From a candidate division TM6 bacterium UASB124 (GTDB lineage: Bacteria; Dependentiae; Babeliae; Babeliales; RVW-14), in NCBI GenBank assembly GCA_001468855.1, contig LDIV01000004.1, positions 93,054 through 148,350 of the forward strand: a stretch of DNA of 55,297 nt, in the 5' to 3' direction. A program made the translations under genes and the position numbers. The notes beneath the pieces were generated by a model, which saw only the letters and a list, made by a program, of their open reading frames with translations, made no database searches and was not told the DNA's origin. Position 1 is the first letter of the stretch; the number at the start of each line of letters is the position of its first letter. Shown here in pieces: positions 25,374 to 33,906 of the stretch.

Positions 25374-26147
25374 ATGAAAAAGATGATTATTGTTTTCACA
25401 ACAGCATTATTGGTAGGTTCAGGTCTTTATTCTATGGAAAAAGCGGTAGAAATTCCAGCTTCTGCAACACAAGAGGCAGAATATGGGAAGGCTATTGTTC
25501 GTTATTCTGCATGGGATAGAACAACCGGTTTATTGACGCTTAAAGACAGTGAAGCTGCTCAAGGACAGGTTTATACAAAATCTGGAGATAATTGGTTTGT
25601 TGGTGATACACGCGGTCTAGCAGCTGCAGCACAGGCTAAAGAAAATGTTGTTGAACTTTTAAATAGTATTGTTGCTGCCAAAGAGCAAACAGCATCTATG
25701 GAAGTAGTAGCTCCGCAGCCTGCAATGCCAGTTATACAACCAGAAAATACAGTTGCATTGAAGCTTGATGAAAAAGGTAAAGTAATACTTAACCAGATGG
25801 TCAGATTTAAAGATAGAATCTTTACCGTAGTTGCTTCCAAAGGTGGAATTGTTTTCGGTACAGTAAGAGAGCTTGGAAGTGATATTATTCATGCAGCTCA
25901 AGCTCATCCATATAGAACGGCTGGGCATGTAGTCGAAGGATTGTACCTTGTGGGTGCCATAGTTGCTATTCCTGCAAATGCAGGGTTAAGCTATGTTGCC
26001 GGTGCAGCTACCCCTTTTGTAACTGACTTAGCATTGAGACATGGCAGACAGGCATTAAGACACGTTTCAAACGGTACAAGTCATGCTGGTCGAGCAATGA
26101 TAGAAAAAGCCGGAAAATTAAAAAAAGAAAAATGTTCTATTCAGTAA
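25374..26147 (+). CDS. Exported protein with polybasic C-terminus and CaaX box CSIQ
   Basis: A 257-residue protein of unknown family. Signal peptide to about residue 20, likely cut LYS|MEK. Residues 30-110 carry a small beta-rich segment (YSAWDRTTGLLTLKD); an Ala/Val/Pro linker follows. Residues about 185-220 contain a long hydrophobic stretch (GLYLVGAIVAIPANAGLSYV) that may insert in a membrane. The tail is basic (GKLKKEK) and ends CSIQ, a consensus CaaX box of farnesyl type preceded by a Lys-rich patch as in K-Ras. AGGAGG lies 8 bases before ATG and a consensus promoter and terminator frame the gene, suggesting high expression as a single unit. The host prenylation role is inference. Confidence 0.82.
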   Translation: MKKMIIVFTTALLVGSGLYSMEKAVEIPASATQEAEYGKAIVRYSAWDRTTGLLTLKDSEAAQGQVYTKSGDNWFVGDTRGLAAAAQAKENVVELLNSIVAAKEQTASMEVVAPQPAMPVIQPENTVALKLDEKGKVILNQMVRFKDRIFTVVASKGGIVFGTVRELGSDIIHAAQAHPYRTAGHVVEGLYLVGAIVAIPANAGLSYVAGAATPFVTDLALRHGRQALRHVSNGTSHAGRAMIEKAGKLKKEKCSIQ

Positions 26148-26173
26148 TTTCTGAATAATTAAGCTTAATAATT

Positions 26174-26212
26174 AACCCCCGATTACTTAAATTGTGATCG
26201 GGGGTTTTATTT
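26174..26212 (+). terminator. Rho-independent terminator after the CSIQ gene
   Basis: AACCCCCGAT / ATCGGGGGTT, 10-bp stem with 13-base loop, followed by TTTATTTTG. Confidence 0.9.
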
Positions 26213-26324
26213 TGTACTTTGTATGTGACTGCAAAATTTAGTATGCTTACTTTTTATTGAACTTGTAGAAAACAAAAATAAAAGGATGAGTAAAAAGAAA
26301 GTTATTTAGTAAGGGCTTGCTAGA

Positions 26325-28451
26325 ATGCAGTTTAAAGTAAAAATTTGTTTTTTGGGTGTGTTATTTGGTGCTTTTTGTAGTGTTTATTATGTTGCAAAAT
26401 GTAGGTGTTCGATGAATTTTGTTGAATTTAAAAAGATAATAGAAAACGATTTTGATTCATTTGATAATGTAAAAAAGGTGTTCCCTAAAAAAGCAGATGA
26501 AGTTAAAGTTTATTCTAAATATGTTATAGATTTATTAAAATCTGATATCGGTTCCATAATTAATATTAATCCTGGAGAACATAATTTCCAGAATACGGCA
26601 CAGGCTCTTGATGTTGCGGATAGAAAATTTTCAATTATGGCAAATATTCTTTCATTATTGGAGATGGTAAGTCCTGAAAACAGTATTCGTGAAGCGTGTC
26701 ATGAATCGTCGATTGAGCTTAACCATTTTTATATTGAGAATGTTGCCTGTAACAAGAAAGTTTATCAGGCGTTTAATGATTATACTAATGCTAATTTTGA
26801 AAAAGAAAAATTAACATCAGAACAACGGCTTTTTGTGAAAGAAAAATTAAAAGATTTTGAACGTCATGGGTTACATTTACCCGATGATAAACTTGAGAAA
26901 GTAAAGGCGCTTGAGAAAGAGCTTTCAAAACTTGGGTTAGATTTTGAATCAAATCTTGCAAAAGATAACAGTTATATTTTGGCTGATGAGTCAAAATTAC
27001 AAGGTTTAAGCAAAGACTTTATTGATTCGTTACCGCGTAACAATGGAAAAGTTGTTGTCGGATGTGATTATCCTACATATTTTGAAGTTATGCAGCATTG
27101 TACCTGTGAAGATATAAGAAAAGATCTTTACCGTAAGTTTAATAATCGAGCTTGGCCTATAAATATTAATTGTTTGCAAGGAATAATACTAAATCGCGAT
27201 AAACTTGCACGTAAAGTTGGATTCAAGAATTTTTCTGAATTTGATCTTGACTCGGAGATGGCAAAAAAACTTGAAACAGCAGAAGAATTTTTGAATAGTC
27301 TTGCCGTGAAATCGGAAAAGAAGGCTGCTATCGAGATAGAAAAGTTTTTAAAAGATTTACCTGCGGACGTAAATATTAGTTACGCAGGTAAGCTTCAGCC
27401 TTGGAATTTTAGTTATATAAAAGCCTGTTATAAAAAGAAAAATTTTAATATTGATGAACGTGAAATAGCTCAATATTTTCCGGTTGATAAAACATTAAAT
27501 GCAATTTTTGAAATTTATCAAAATTTCTTAGGGCTCAAATTTGAAATTTCCAAACCTGAGTGGGCTTGGCATGATGATATTTTATTAATCAAGATTTTAG
27601 ACGCCCAAACGGGTATTTTACGTGGATATTTGTTTGTTGATTTATACCCACGTGAAAATAAATATAGTCATGCATGTTGTGTCCCAATGGTACCAACTCA
27701 GTTGAAGGATAATGGAAAAATTGCACCAGCAGTGCTTGCTATTATTGCAAATTTTCCAAAATCACAAAAAGATCGTCCAGCGCTACTTAAATTTGATGAT
27801 GTTAATACGTTTTTTCATGAATTTGGTCATGCAATGCACGAAGTTCTTGGTGCTACGCAAATGGCAGGGTTTGCTGGTACATCGGTAAAAACGGATTTTG
27901 TTGAAGTGCCATCGCAGATGTTTGAAGAATGGATGTCAGACAAGTCAGTTTTAAAAAAATTAAGTAGTCATTATCAATCCGGACAGCCTTTACCGGATGA
28001 ATTGATTGATAAATTGATTTACATGAAAAAATTTGATTCAGGAAGTTTTGTTTTGCGTCAATGTTGTCTGTCTTTTCTCTCTCTTGAATTATTCAAAGAT
28101 GGAAAGATAAAAGATATCGATTCAATTACCAAAACATTATTTGAAAAGTATCAACCATACATTCTGTTTGATGAGCAGACTCATTTTTATACGTCATTTG
28201 GCCACTTGGTTGGATATGGTGCGAAATATTACAGTTATATGTGGGCAAAGGTCTTTGCTCTTGATCTGTTTTATGACGTAAAAAAACGAGGATTATTTGA
28301 TCCAGCAGTTGGAAAAGAACTTGTTGCTAAGGTACTTAGCAAGGGAGGGAGTGTTGATCCTGAAGAATTGCTAAAAGATTTTCTTGGGCGTAAACCAAAT
28401 CAAGATGCATTTTTAAGGGATATGGGAATCGAATTATTGCGTGGTGAGTAA
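26325..28451 (+). CDS. M3-family metallopeptidase with N-terminal signal/anchor
   Basis: A 708-residue oligopeptidase of the M3 (thimet/PrlC) family. The zinc motif HEFGH is at residues 498-502 and the third ligand Glu lies in FVEVPSQMFEEW about 25 residues later; YYSYMWAKVFALDLF near the end is the family substrate-binding region. Most bacterial M3A enzymes are cytoplasmic, but this one has a basic-hydrophobic N-terminus (residues 1-25), suggesting it is exported or membrane-anchored. That would let it degrade peptides in the periplasm or outside. A mature start at SMNFVEF would match the family start. Its stop codon abuts that of the convergent upp gene. Confidence 0.92.
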   Translation: MQFKVKICFLGVLFGAFCSVYYVAKCRCSMNFVEFKKIIENDFDSFDNVKKVFPKKADEVKVYSKYVIDLLKSDIGSIININPGEHNFQNTAQALDVADRKFSIMANILSLLEMVSPENSIREACHESSIELNHFYIENVACNKKVYQAFNDYTNANFEKEKLTSEQRLFVKEKLKDFERHGLHLPDDKLEKVKALEKELSKLGLDFESNLAKDNSYILADESKLQGLSKDFIDSLPRNNGKVVVGCDYPTYFEVMQHCTCEDIRKDLYRKFNNRAWPININCLQGIILNRDKLARKVGFKNFSEFDLDSEMAKKLETAEEFLNSLAVKSEKKAAIEIEKFLKDLPADVNISYAGKLQPWNFSYIKACYKKKNFNIDEREIAQYFPVDKTLNAIFEIYQNFLGLKFEISKPEWAWHDDILLIKILDAQTGILRGYLFVDLYPRENKYSHACCVPMVPTQLKDNGKIAPAVLAIIANFPKSQKDRPALLKFDDVNTFFHEFGHAMHEVLGATQMAGFAGTSVKTDFVEVPSQMFEEWMSDKSVLKKLSSHYQSGQPLPDELIDKLIYMKKFDSGSFVLRQCCLSFLSLELFKDGKIKDIDSITKTLFEKYQPYILFDEQTHFYTSFGHLVGYGAKYYSYMWAKVFALDLFYDVKKRGLFDPAVGKELVAKVLSKGGSVDPEELLKDFLGRKPNQDAFLRDMGIELLRGE

Positions 28452-29078
28452 TTACTCAGTCCCAAAAAATCTGTCCCCAAAATCACCAAGGCCTGGTGTT
28501 ATAAATTTATTAGACGTCAGGCCTTCATCTGTTACGGCTACAATTATTTTGATATCCGGATAGGCATTTTTCATTGCTTTAATTCCCTCTGGTGCTGCAA
28601 TTATTCCGACAAAAATAATTTGTTTCTGATCAATTCCCATGTCTGTGATTATTTTTATAGTGTCTGTGCCACTGCCGCCAGTTGCTATCATCGGGTCTAA
28701 AATAATAACTTGATCAGAAGTTGAAATTTTTGGAATATTTTTGTAATAAAGGTGTGCGATAGCAGTTTTTTCATCTCTTTTCATTCCAACAACTCCTATT
28801 GAAGCATCAGGAAACTGTTTTATGAAAGCAGGTAATAACGCTAGACCTGATCTTAGTATTGGAATTAGAATAATATTTTTTTTAATTTGTAATCCGGTAG
28901 TAGTTGTTATAGGTGTTTCGATATCAATTTTTTTTGTTTCAATAATTGATTCTGTTTCAAGTGCTAGTAAACTGGCTAACTGCATTGATGTGTACCTAAA
29001 TTCTGCACGTGATGTATTCTTGTTCCTTAATTTTGTTATTAATAAATTTTTCAAACTTGAAAGATTCGAATTTATCAT
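28452..29078 (-). CDS. upp: Uracil phosphoribosyltransferase
   Basis: UPRT makes UMP from uracil and PRPP in pyrimidine salvage. The 208-residue protein has the family motifs: R-x-x-x-T near the N-terminus, IPILRSGLALLPAF, the PRPP loop ILDPMIATGGSGTDTI and the uracil-binding VTDEGLT-x-x-x-FITPGLGDFGDR-x-FGT end. Length is typical. It is convergent with the M3 peptidase with no spacer: GAGTAATTACTC holds both stop codons. Salvage suits an organism dependent on host nucleobases. Confidence 0.97.
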   Translation of the reverse strand: MINSNLSSLKNLLITKLRNKNTSRAEFRYTSMQLASLLALETESIIETKKIDIETPITTTTGLQIKKNIILIPILRSGLALLPAFIKQFPDASIGVVGMKRDEKTAIAHLYYKNIPKISTSDQVIILDPMIATGGSGTDTIKIITDMGIDQKQIIFVGIIAAPEGIKAMKNAYPDIKIIVAVTDEGLTSNKFITPGLGDFGDRFFGTE

Positions 29079-29186
29079 GGTATATTCCCTTAAATATTTT
29101 TTATTTTATTGGTTTAAAATAAAAAAATAAATTAAGAAACAACACTAAGTCAATATATAAATTTATGTTTTTAGGAAGGACCATTT

Positions 29187-30533
29187 GTGTTTAGTAAATC
29201 AAATGTTTTCAGTACTATTTTTTTTATGTTATTTATATCAGCACATTTGATAGCAATTGATAAATGTTGTGATTGCAATTTATGTAATGAGAGTTTATGT
29301 AATGAGAGTCTTAATGAACTAAAAAAACGGACGATATCTGCGCTAAAAAATAAATTGCGTGAGTTGGAAAGGATTATTTTTAAACGCAAACGTGACTTGG
29401 CTAATATTCATGGTGTAAGCGTTGCTGATTTGCAAAAAGAATTAGCGAAATTTGAAGAAGATTATGCAAAATTAGAATTAAAAATTGTAGATTTGGAACG
29501 AGCTTTTGATGGGTCTCAAGATACAAGTTTTTTAAATGCAAACCAGATCAAGACATTTCTATTAATTTCGGCGATAATCGGTCTTACTGGAGGCCTTGGT
29601 TATATAGGATTCAAAAATATACACAACCGATCTGCCAAATATATTGCTTGTGGTTTGACAGGGTTAATTATTGTGGTTGAACTTTTAATGTTTTATTTTT
29701 CTGAAATGATAGCTCTTATTTTTGCAGATGCCAAAACCTTAGATAAAGAAAAATATGCATATGTTTACGAGATAGTCAAAGATCTTGCTCAAAAAGCAGG
29801 TATCCCAAATCCTAAAGTATTTTATAACAAAATGAGTATTCCAAATGCTTTTGCTTGCGGTAGAAATAAAAGTAATGCTTCTGTTTTAGTTACGCAAGGG
29901 TTATTGGATTTATTGAACGAGCGTGAGCTAAGAGCTGTTCTTGCACATGAAATTTCTCATATAAGACATTATGACATAATGCTATCATCTATATCCAATG
30001 CAATATCTACCCCGGGAGTAATAGCGGCGCAAGTTTTGAAAGACAGTATTCATGATAATAATCACAATAGAAATAGATTGAGTTTGGCGGCAGTAACATG
30101 TTATTTTTTAGGGTTGTTTAGTGAATGGGCATTTAAATTGATGAATTTATCTATATCACGATCGAGAGAGTATCTTGCTGACGAAAGTGGGGCTAAACTT
30201 TGTGTGGATCCAAAGGCTTTGGCCAGTGCGTTGAATAAAATTAGAGATAAGATGGTATCTAAGTTTAATGATACAAGAAACTTTACATCTTCAGAACTAA
30301 AGTTTAGCAAAGGTTTTGAGATGATGTGTATAATGTCGCCTTTCAAAGAAAATTCATCAAGTAATGCTAATGATCAAGATGTTATGAGCGAGCAAATTGA
30401 TTCAGTTCAAAGTTGGATTGAGCGTATTAGCGAATGGTTTTCAACACATCCATTAACGCAAAATAGGATTTCAAGATTAAAAGAACTAGAGCGTCGTTAT
30501 GTTAATTTATTAGAGAAAAGCAACGAAGTTTAG
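29187..30533 (+). CDS. M48-family (HtpX-like) zinc metallopeptidase
   Basis: A 448-residue membrane protease. After a signal-like segment (residues 1-25) comes a coiled-coil region (about 40-105), then two membrane helices around 120-175. The catalytic M48 domain has AHEISH at about 253-258 (H254, E255, H258), SRSREYLADESGAKLC with the third Glu ligand, and the late HPLTQNRI-x-x-L motif. HtpX-type enzymes take part in membrane protein quality control. The N-terminal Cys-rich repeat LCNESLCNESL comes from a 15-bp tandem duplication at 29279-29308. GGAAGGACC lies just before the start, which is a GTG. Confidence 0.92.
   Translation: MFSKSNVFSTIFFMLFISAHLIAIDKCCDCNLCNESLCNESLNELKKRTISALKNKLRELERIIFKRKRDLANIHGVSVADLQKELAKFEEDYAKLELKIVDLERAFDGSQDTSFLNANQIKTFLLISAIIGLTGGLGYIGFKNIHNRSAKYIACGLTGLIIVVELLMFYFSEMIALIFADAKTLDKEKYAYVYEIVKDLAQKAGIPNPKVFYNKMSIPNAFACGRNKSNASVLVTQGLLDLLNERELRAVLAHEISHIRHYDIMLSSISNAISTPGVIAAQVLKDSIHDNNHNRNRLSLAAVTCYFLGLFSEWAFKLMNLSISRSREYLADESGAKLCVDPKALASALNKIRDKMVSKFNDTRNFTSSELKFSKGFEMMCIMSPFKENSSSNANDQDVMSEQIDSVQSWIERISEWFSTHPLTQNRISRLKELERRYVNLLEKSNEV
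29279..29308. repeat. 15-bp perfect tandem duplication in the M48 peptidase gene
   Basis: TTTATGTAATGAGAG occurs twice in a row and adds five residues in frame (LCNES repeated). Confidence 0.95.
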
Positions 30534-30569
30534 GCTTAATCAAAATTAAGAGAAAGAGAGGGTAGTTAT

Positions 30570-31202
30570 ATGTTTTTTAAAGATCGTGCGGATGCAGGAA
30601 AAAAATTAGCTGAAAAGTTGTTAGCCTATGCAAATCAAAAAGATACGATTGTTGTTGGTTTACCAAGAGGTGGTGTTGTTGTGGCGTTTGAAGTTGCTAA
30701 GAAGCTAAATTTGCCACTTGATATTATAGTTTCAAGAAAAATTGGAATGCCAGGGAACCCGGAGTTTGCAGTAGGTGCTATTACTGCAGATGGAAAAGAA
30801 ATTTTTGATCAAAGGCTAATTCAAAGTTTTGCCTTAGAACGTAAAGATCTGGAAAAAATTATCGAAGCTGAAAAAAAAGAAACTTTGAGAAGAATGCGAG
30901 TTTATAGACCAGGTCGTGCAGAATTAAATTTAAAAAACAAAACGGTTCTTTTGGTGGATGATGGAGTTGCAACAGGTATGACAATGCAGGCGACTTTGTT
31001 GAGTGCACGTGGGCTTGGGGCCAAACAAATCATTATTGCTGTTCCGGTGATACCTCAGGATCAAATAAAAGTGCTTCAAAGACTATCCGACGAAATTATA
31101 TATCTTGATGCGCCGGTGAATTTTGGAGCTATCAGTATTTTTTATAAAGATTTTTCTCAAGTGAATGATGATCAAGTAATTAAATTGATGCAGACAGCAT
31201 AA
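30570..31202 (+). CDS. Phosphoribosyltransferase-domain protein
   Basis: A 210-residue type I phosphoribosyltransferase. It has the PRPP-binding loop VLLVDDGVATGMTM at about residues 129-142, VGLPRGGVVVAFEVAK near the N-terminus, and ISRKIG-like VSRKIGMPGNPEFAVGAI, typical of the stand-alone PRT family often linked to stress or dienelactone hydrolase genes. The substrate is unknown; it is not hpt, apt or pyrE by its motifs. ATG follows GAGAGAGGGTAG. A bidirectional terminator follows at 31206. Confidence 0.88.
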   Translation: MFFKDRADAGKKLAEKLLAYANQKDTIVVGLPRGGVVVAFEVAKKLNLPLDIIVSRKIGMPGNPEFAVGAITADGKEIFDQRLIQSFALERKDLEKIIEAEKKETLRRMRVYRPGRAELNLKNKTVLLVDDGVATGMTMQATLLSARGLGAKQIIIAVPVIPQDQIKVLQRLSDEIIYLDAPVNFGAISIFYKDFSQVNDDQVIKLMQTA

Positions 31203-31205
31203 AAT

Positions 31206-31238
31206 AAAATAAGGCCAGCGATTAACTGGCCTTATTTT
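31206..31238. terminator. Bidirectional terminator
   Basis: AAAATAAGGCCAG / CTGGCCTTATTTT, 13-bp perfect stem with 7-base loop. It serves the phosphoribosyltransferase gene on the plus strand and the Cys-rich mini-gene on the minus strand. Confidence 0.9.
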
Positions 31239-31260
31239 ATTACTACGTTTTGAATAAATA

Positions 31261-31362
31261 CTATTTTTTGCATTTGCAAGGTTTACTTCCACATTTTGGA
31301 CATTTACCGCATTTACATGCTCCGCAGCCACATTTTGGGCAACATTTTCCACCACAAGCCAT
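31261..31362 (-). CDS. Metallothionein-like Cys-rich mini-protein (33-34 residues)
   Basis: A very short gene on the minus strand. It reads MACGGKCCPKCGCG, ACKCGKCPKCGSK, then PCKCKK and TAG: 11 Cys in 33 residues, mostly as C-x-C, C-C and C-x-x-C, with Lys and Gly between and no aromatic residue. That composition is typical of metallothioneins and similar metal-thiolate buffers. AGGAGG lies 5 bases before the ATG at 31362; a second ATG at 31365 would add one Met. A strong terminator follows in its direction. I know of no exact family match; copper, zinc or iron binding is inference. An overlapping frame (31083-31355) is a shadow. Confidence 0.75.
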   Translation of the reverse strand: MACGGKCCPKCGCGACKCGKCPKCGSKPCKCKK

Positions 31363-31391
31363 CATGACCTCCTAAATTAAATGGTTAAACT

Positions 31392-32147
31392 TTAAATATT
31401 TTTAATGAGGGATCGATCTTTTTTGTCATCAATTTTTTCTTGTATCTTATTTATAGGTTCAAAGTACCTTGTGATGTCAAGAGTTTGAAATAAAATATTG
31501 GATTGATTCTTATTACCTATCACATAAATTTCCGGGAGCACAAGATGGTTGCTTTCTGCGGACATAAAGTCTCCAACAGGTACATATATGTTTGATGGGT
31601 TTGCAAATATGACAAGTGTTAGTGGATTTATTTTATTGTCTGCGGGAAGAGGGATCTCTTGCACACTCCAATATTGTGTTTTTTTAGCTGGATCTTCCGG
31701 ATCAACATCTTCTTTTCTTTCAAAGCTATATAATTTTGTTTGAGCTTTATTTGGAGGTAAAAATTCGCGATATGCGATAGTGTTTGCTTTTACTTTAGCA
31801 AGATTTATTTGTTCCGTGATGGCTATATTAAGTTTTGGAGTTATGTGTCTGAGTGGGAATGATATCAACCCATCACGATCTGAGATATCAATAAAGCCTG
31901 CATAAATTGCCACAAACCCACTTAATTTTGGAGTTATCCATGCTCTGGCTCCATTTATCTGTTTTTTTACAGTTTTGCTTGGAAGTTTTTGTGTATTTTT
32001 TGGGGAAGAGACGTCTTTTTTTGCTTCTGCCAATGCTTGATTTATTATATGAGTAGGGGCTGTTTTTAAATAAAGAATAATCCTATTGTCAGCATTTAAC
32101 TTTATAAAACACATTATTAAAATGATAAAAAAACTTAATTTATTCAT
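31392..32147 (-). CDS. Exported protein of unknown function
   Basis: A 251-residue protein with a signal peptide (residues 1-19, likely cut LNA|DNR). The mature part is beta-rich and soluble (GFVAIYAGFIDISDRDG, NPLTLVIFANPSNIYVPVGDFM), with charged C-terminal residues. There are no other membrane segments and no recognised domain. It lies just upstream of the Cys-rich mini-gene on the same strand with about 25 bp between them, so the two could share a promoter, although the mini-gene has its own strong ribosome site. Probably periplasmic or outer-membrane associated. Confidence 0.75.
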   Translation of the reverse strand: MNKLSFFIILIMCFIKLNADNRIILYLKTAPTHIINQALAEAKKDVSSPKNTQKLPSKTVKKQINGARAWITPKLSGFVAIYAGFIDISDRDGLISFPLRHITPKLNIAITEQINLAKVKANTIAYREFLPPNKAQTKLYSFERKEDVDPEDPAKKTQYWSVQEIPLPADNKINPLTLVIFANPSNIYVPVGDFMSAESNHLVLPEIYVIGNKNQSNILFQTLDITRYFEPINKIQEKIDDKKDRSLIKNI

Positions 32148-32291
32148 ATTTATGCCTTCTGGATTTGCGGTTAACGTTTACTCTTATTGAAAAAGCCCTT
32201 ATAATCAATATCTAAACTAACAAAGTATTAGTGAAAAAAGCTATAGTTAGAATCATAGTACTGTTTTTTATTTTATATCCAGGGACTTTCG

Positions 32292-32921
32292 ATGAGTATA
32301 AGAGTAAAGCCGGAAGAAAAAGTTTGGGCTGATTTTCAAGAACACGAAAAATTATCAGATCAGCAAATTGAATTATTTAAAATGTATGAGCGTTATCTTT
32401 CAAAATGCAATGAAGAGTTTAATTTAACTGCTATTAAAGATTTATCAGGAATTGTACGTCAGCATTTTCAAGATTCATTGTCCTTAGCAAAATTTACAGA
32501 TTTTAGCAAAATTAAATCGATTTGTGATATTGGAACCGGTGCAGGTTTTCCTGCTATTCCACTTAAACTTATGTTTCCACATCTTAAAGTTTATCTGATA
32601 GAAGTTACAAAGAAAAAGATTCAATTTTTGACTGATCTTATAAGCATTCTTAATTTAACGGATATTGAAATTTGTGATTTAGATTGGAGAACATTTTTAC
32701 GCAAAACAGAGTTTGATATTGATCTGTTTGTTACACGGGCTGCTATTGATGAAGTTGAGTTAATAAGAATATTTAAGCCATCGTGCTTTTATAACAAATC
32801 TACAATTGTTTACTGGGCAGCGGAACATTGGGAATGTCACACAAAGGCTAAAGATTTTATTAACAAGATTGAAAATTACAAACTTGGACAGAAAAATAGA
32901 AAACTTGTGTTTTTTAAATAA
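32292..32921 (+). CDS. rsmG: 16S rRNA (guanine-527 N7) methyltransferase RsmG
   Basis: RsmG (GidB) methylates G527 in the 530 loop. The 209-residue protein has NLTAIKDLSGIVRQHFQDSL, the SAM-binding DIGTGAGFPAIPLK and the LIEVTKKKIQFL motif, all family signatures. The C-terminal third is a little divergent (WECHTKAKDFIN), but length fits. ATG follows CAGGGACTTTCG. It is alone here and not near mnmG or parAB, its usual neighbours. Confidence 0.93.
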   Translation: MSIRVKPEEKVWADFQEHEKLSDQQIELFKMYERYLSKCNEEFNLTAIKDLSGIVRQHFQDSLSLAKFTDFSKIKSICDIGTGAGFPAIPLKLMFPHLKVYLIEVTKKKIQFLTDLISILNLTDIEICDLDWRTFLRKTEFDIDLFVTRAAIDEVELIRIFKPSCFYNKSTIVYWAAEHWECHTKAKDFINKIENYKLGQKNRKLVFFK

Positions 32922-33062
32922 ATTTCCGTCTAATTTAATTGTTTCAAATGATCTAAGCCTCTGGTAATATATCGGGTTATTTGTCTGTGGCATAAAATGC
33001 AATTATGAGTTCTGGTATGCTTTTTGTGTTGTCAATCCTATAATTTGATGCTATTTATGTGC

Positions 33063-33263
33063 TTATGGATCTGCTATGACTACTGTCTCTTCGGCACCTA
33101 TACGTTCGAGGTAAAATTCACATTCAAATTTAAAGCTAATAAAATTTGGGTGTTTGATGGTTGTGTCCCCAAGTTCTTTGGTGAAATTAATAGTAAAATT
33201 TTTCTCCTCCCGCCCTATCAACAGGTGTGAAGAGAATTTCCGCTTCTGTTTCGAAAATTCCAA
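33063..33263 (-). CDS. Small uncertain ORF, possible superoxide-reductase-like fragment
   Basis: A 66-residue frame that looks protein-like: charged, with NFTINFTKELGDTTIKHPN. The stretch recalls the GE-x-F-x-V-x-V-GKE--HPN segment of superoxide reductase/desulfoferrodoxin, where HPN precedes iron-ligand histidines. The expected following HH motif is not present, so if related it is a decayed or divergent fragment. It has no clear ribosome site. It could also be chance. The rest of the gap 32922-33290 shows nothing else. Confidence 0.25.
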   Translation of the reverse strand: MEFSKQKRKFSSHLLIGREEKNFTINFTKELGDTTIKHPNFISFKFECEFYLERIGAEETVVIADP

Positions 33264-33290
33264 TTGTTAAATTTGGAAAATTATTTACAA

Positions 33291-33836
33291 TTATACAGCA
33301 CCATTTGCAATAAGTATTTCTACGCAAGTTTGATGTCCGCATAATTTTGCATAAAATAGCGGCGTTTTTCCTTCTTCATCTTGGATATTTATATCTGCTC
33401 CTTGTTGGATAAGCACTGATATGCCTTTTGCGTATCCCATCAATGCAGCTAAATGCAGAGCCGTCCTTTGTCCTGGACCAATTTGAGTGAGTGCATATAT
33501 GCATTCCCAATGTTTATGTTCAATAGCATAGAATAATGGTGGTATGCGATTAAAGTCGCAAATTGTTGGGTTGGCTCCGCAGAGAAGAAGTTCTCTTATA
33601 AAACCCGCACGTCCAGATCGGGCTGCATGATGTAATGCTGTTTTGCCTGAGATGTCTTGTTGATTGGGGTTACTGCTAGAAATGATATAAAATAGGCATT
33701 CTGCACTTAACTCTCTTGGGTTAAACGCTGCTGCTCGCATTGATTCGACTTTTGTTTGCATTGAAAAAATGCGAACAAAAGTTATTGAAAAAACAAAAAA
33801 GAATAATAGTACTTTTGGATTTTTCTTACATTTCAT
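33291..33836 (-). CDS. Exported ankyrin-repeat protein (short)
   Basis: A 181-residue protein with a signal peptide (to about residue 25, likely cut IFS|MQT) and four ankyrin repeats. These include KTALHHAARSGRAGFIREL, a divergent one around PPLFYAIEHKHWECIYAL, RTALHLAALMGYAKGISVL and KTPLFYAKLCGHQTCVEIL, with G-A-D-I-N-type turns between. The repeats fill the whole mature protein and the C-terminus ends on one (IANGAV). Protein-protein binding is the likely role, perhaps with host proteins. Same strand as and about 70 bp downstream of the MacB-like operon, but probably a separate unit. Confidence 0.9.
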   Translation of the reverse strand: MKCKKNPKVLLFFFVFSITFVRIFSMQTKVESMRAAAFNPRELSAECLFYIISSSNPNQQDISGKTALHHAARSGRAGFIRELLLCGANPTICDFNRIPPLFYAIEHKHWECIYALTQIGPGQRTALHLAALMGYAKGISVLIQQGADINIQDEEGKTPLFYAKLCGHQTCVEILIANGAV

Positions 33837-33906
33837 ACAAACTCTCCCCCCTCCCCAAATGCATTTCTAAAATATTTATCCAATTTATTGCAATTTATTT
33901 TATGTC

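Noticed and set aside
31083..31355. 90-codon minus-strand frame over the Cys-rich mini-gene
   Set aside because: It is the same DNA in another frame, crosses a terminator and enters the phosphoribosyltransferase gene; the 33-residue frame has AGGAGG and a sensible composition.
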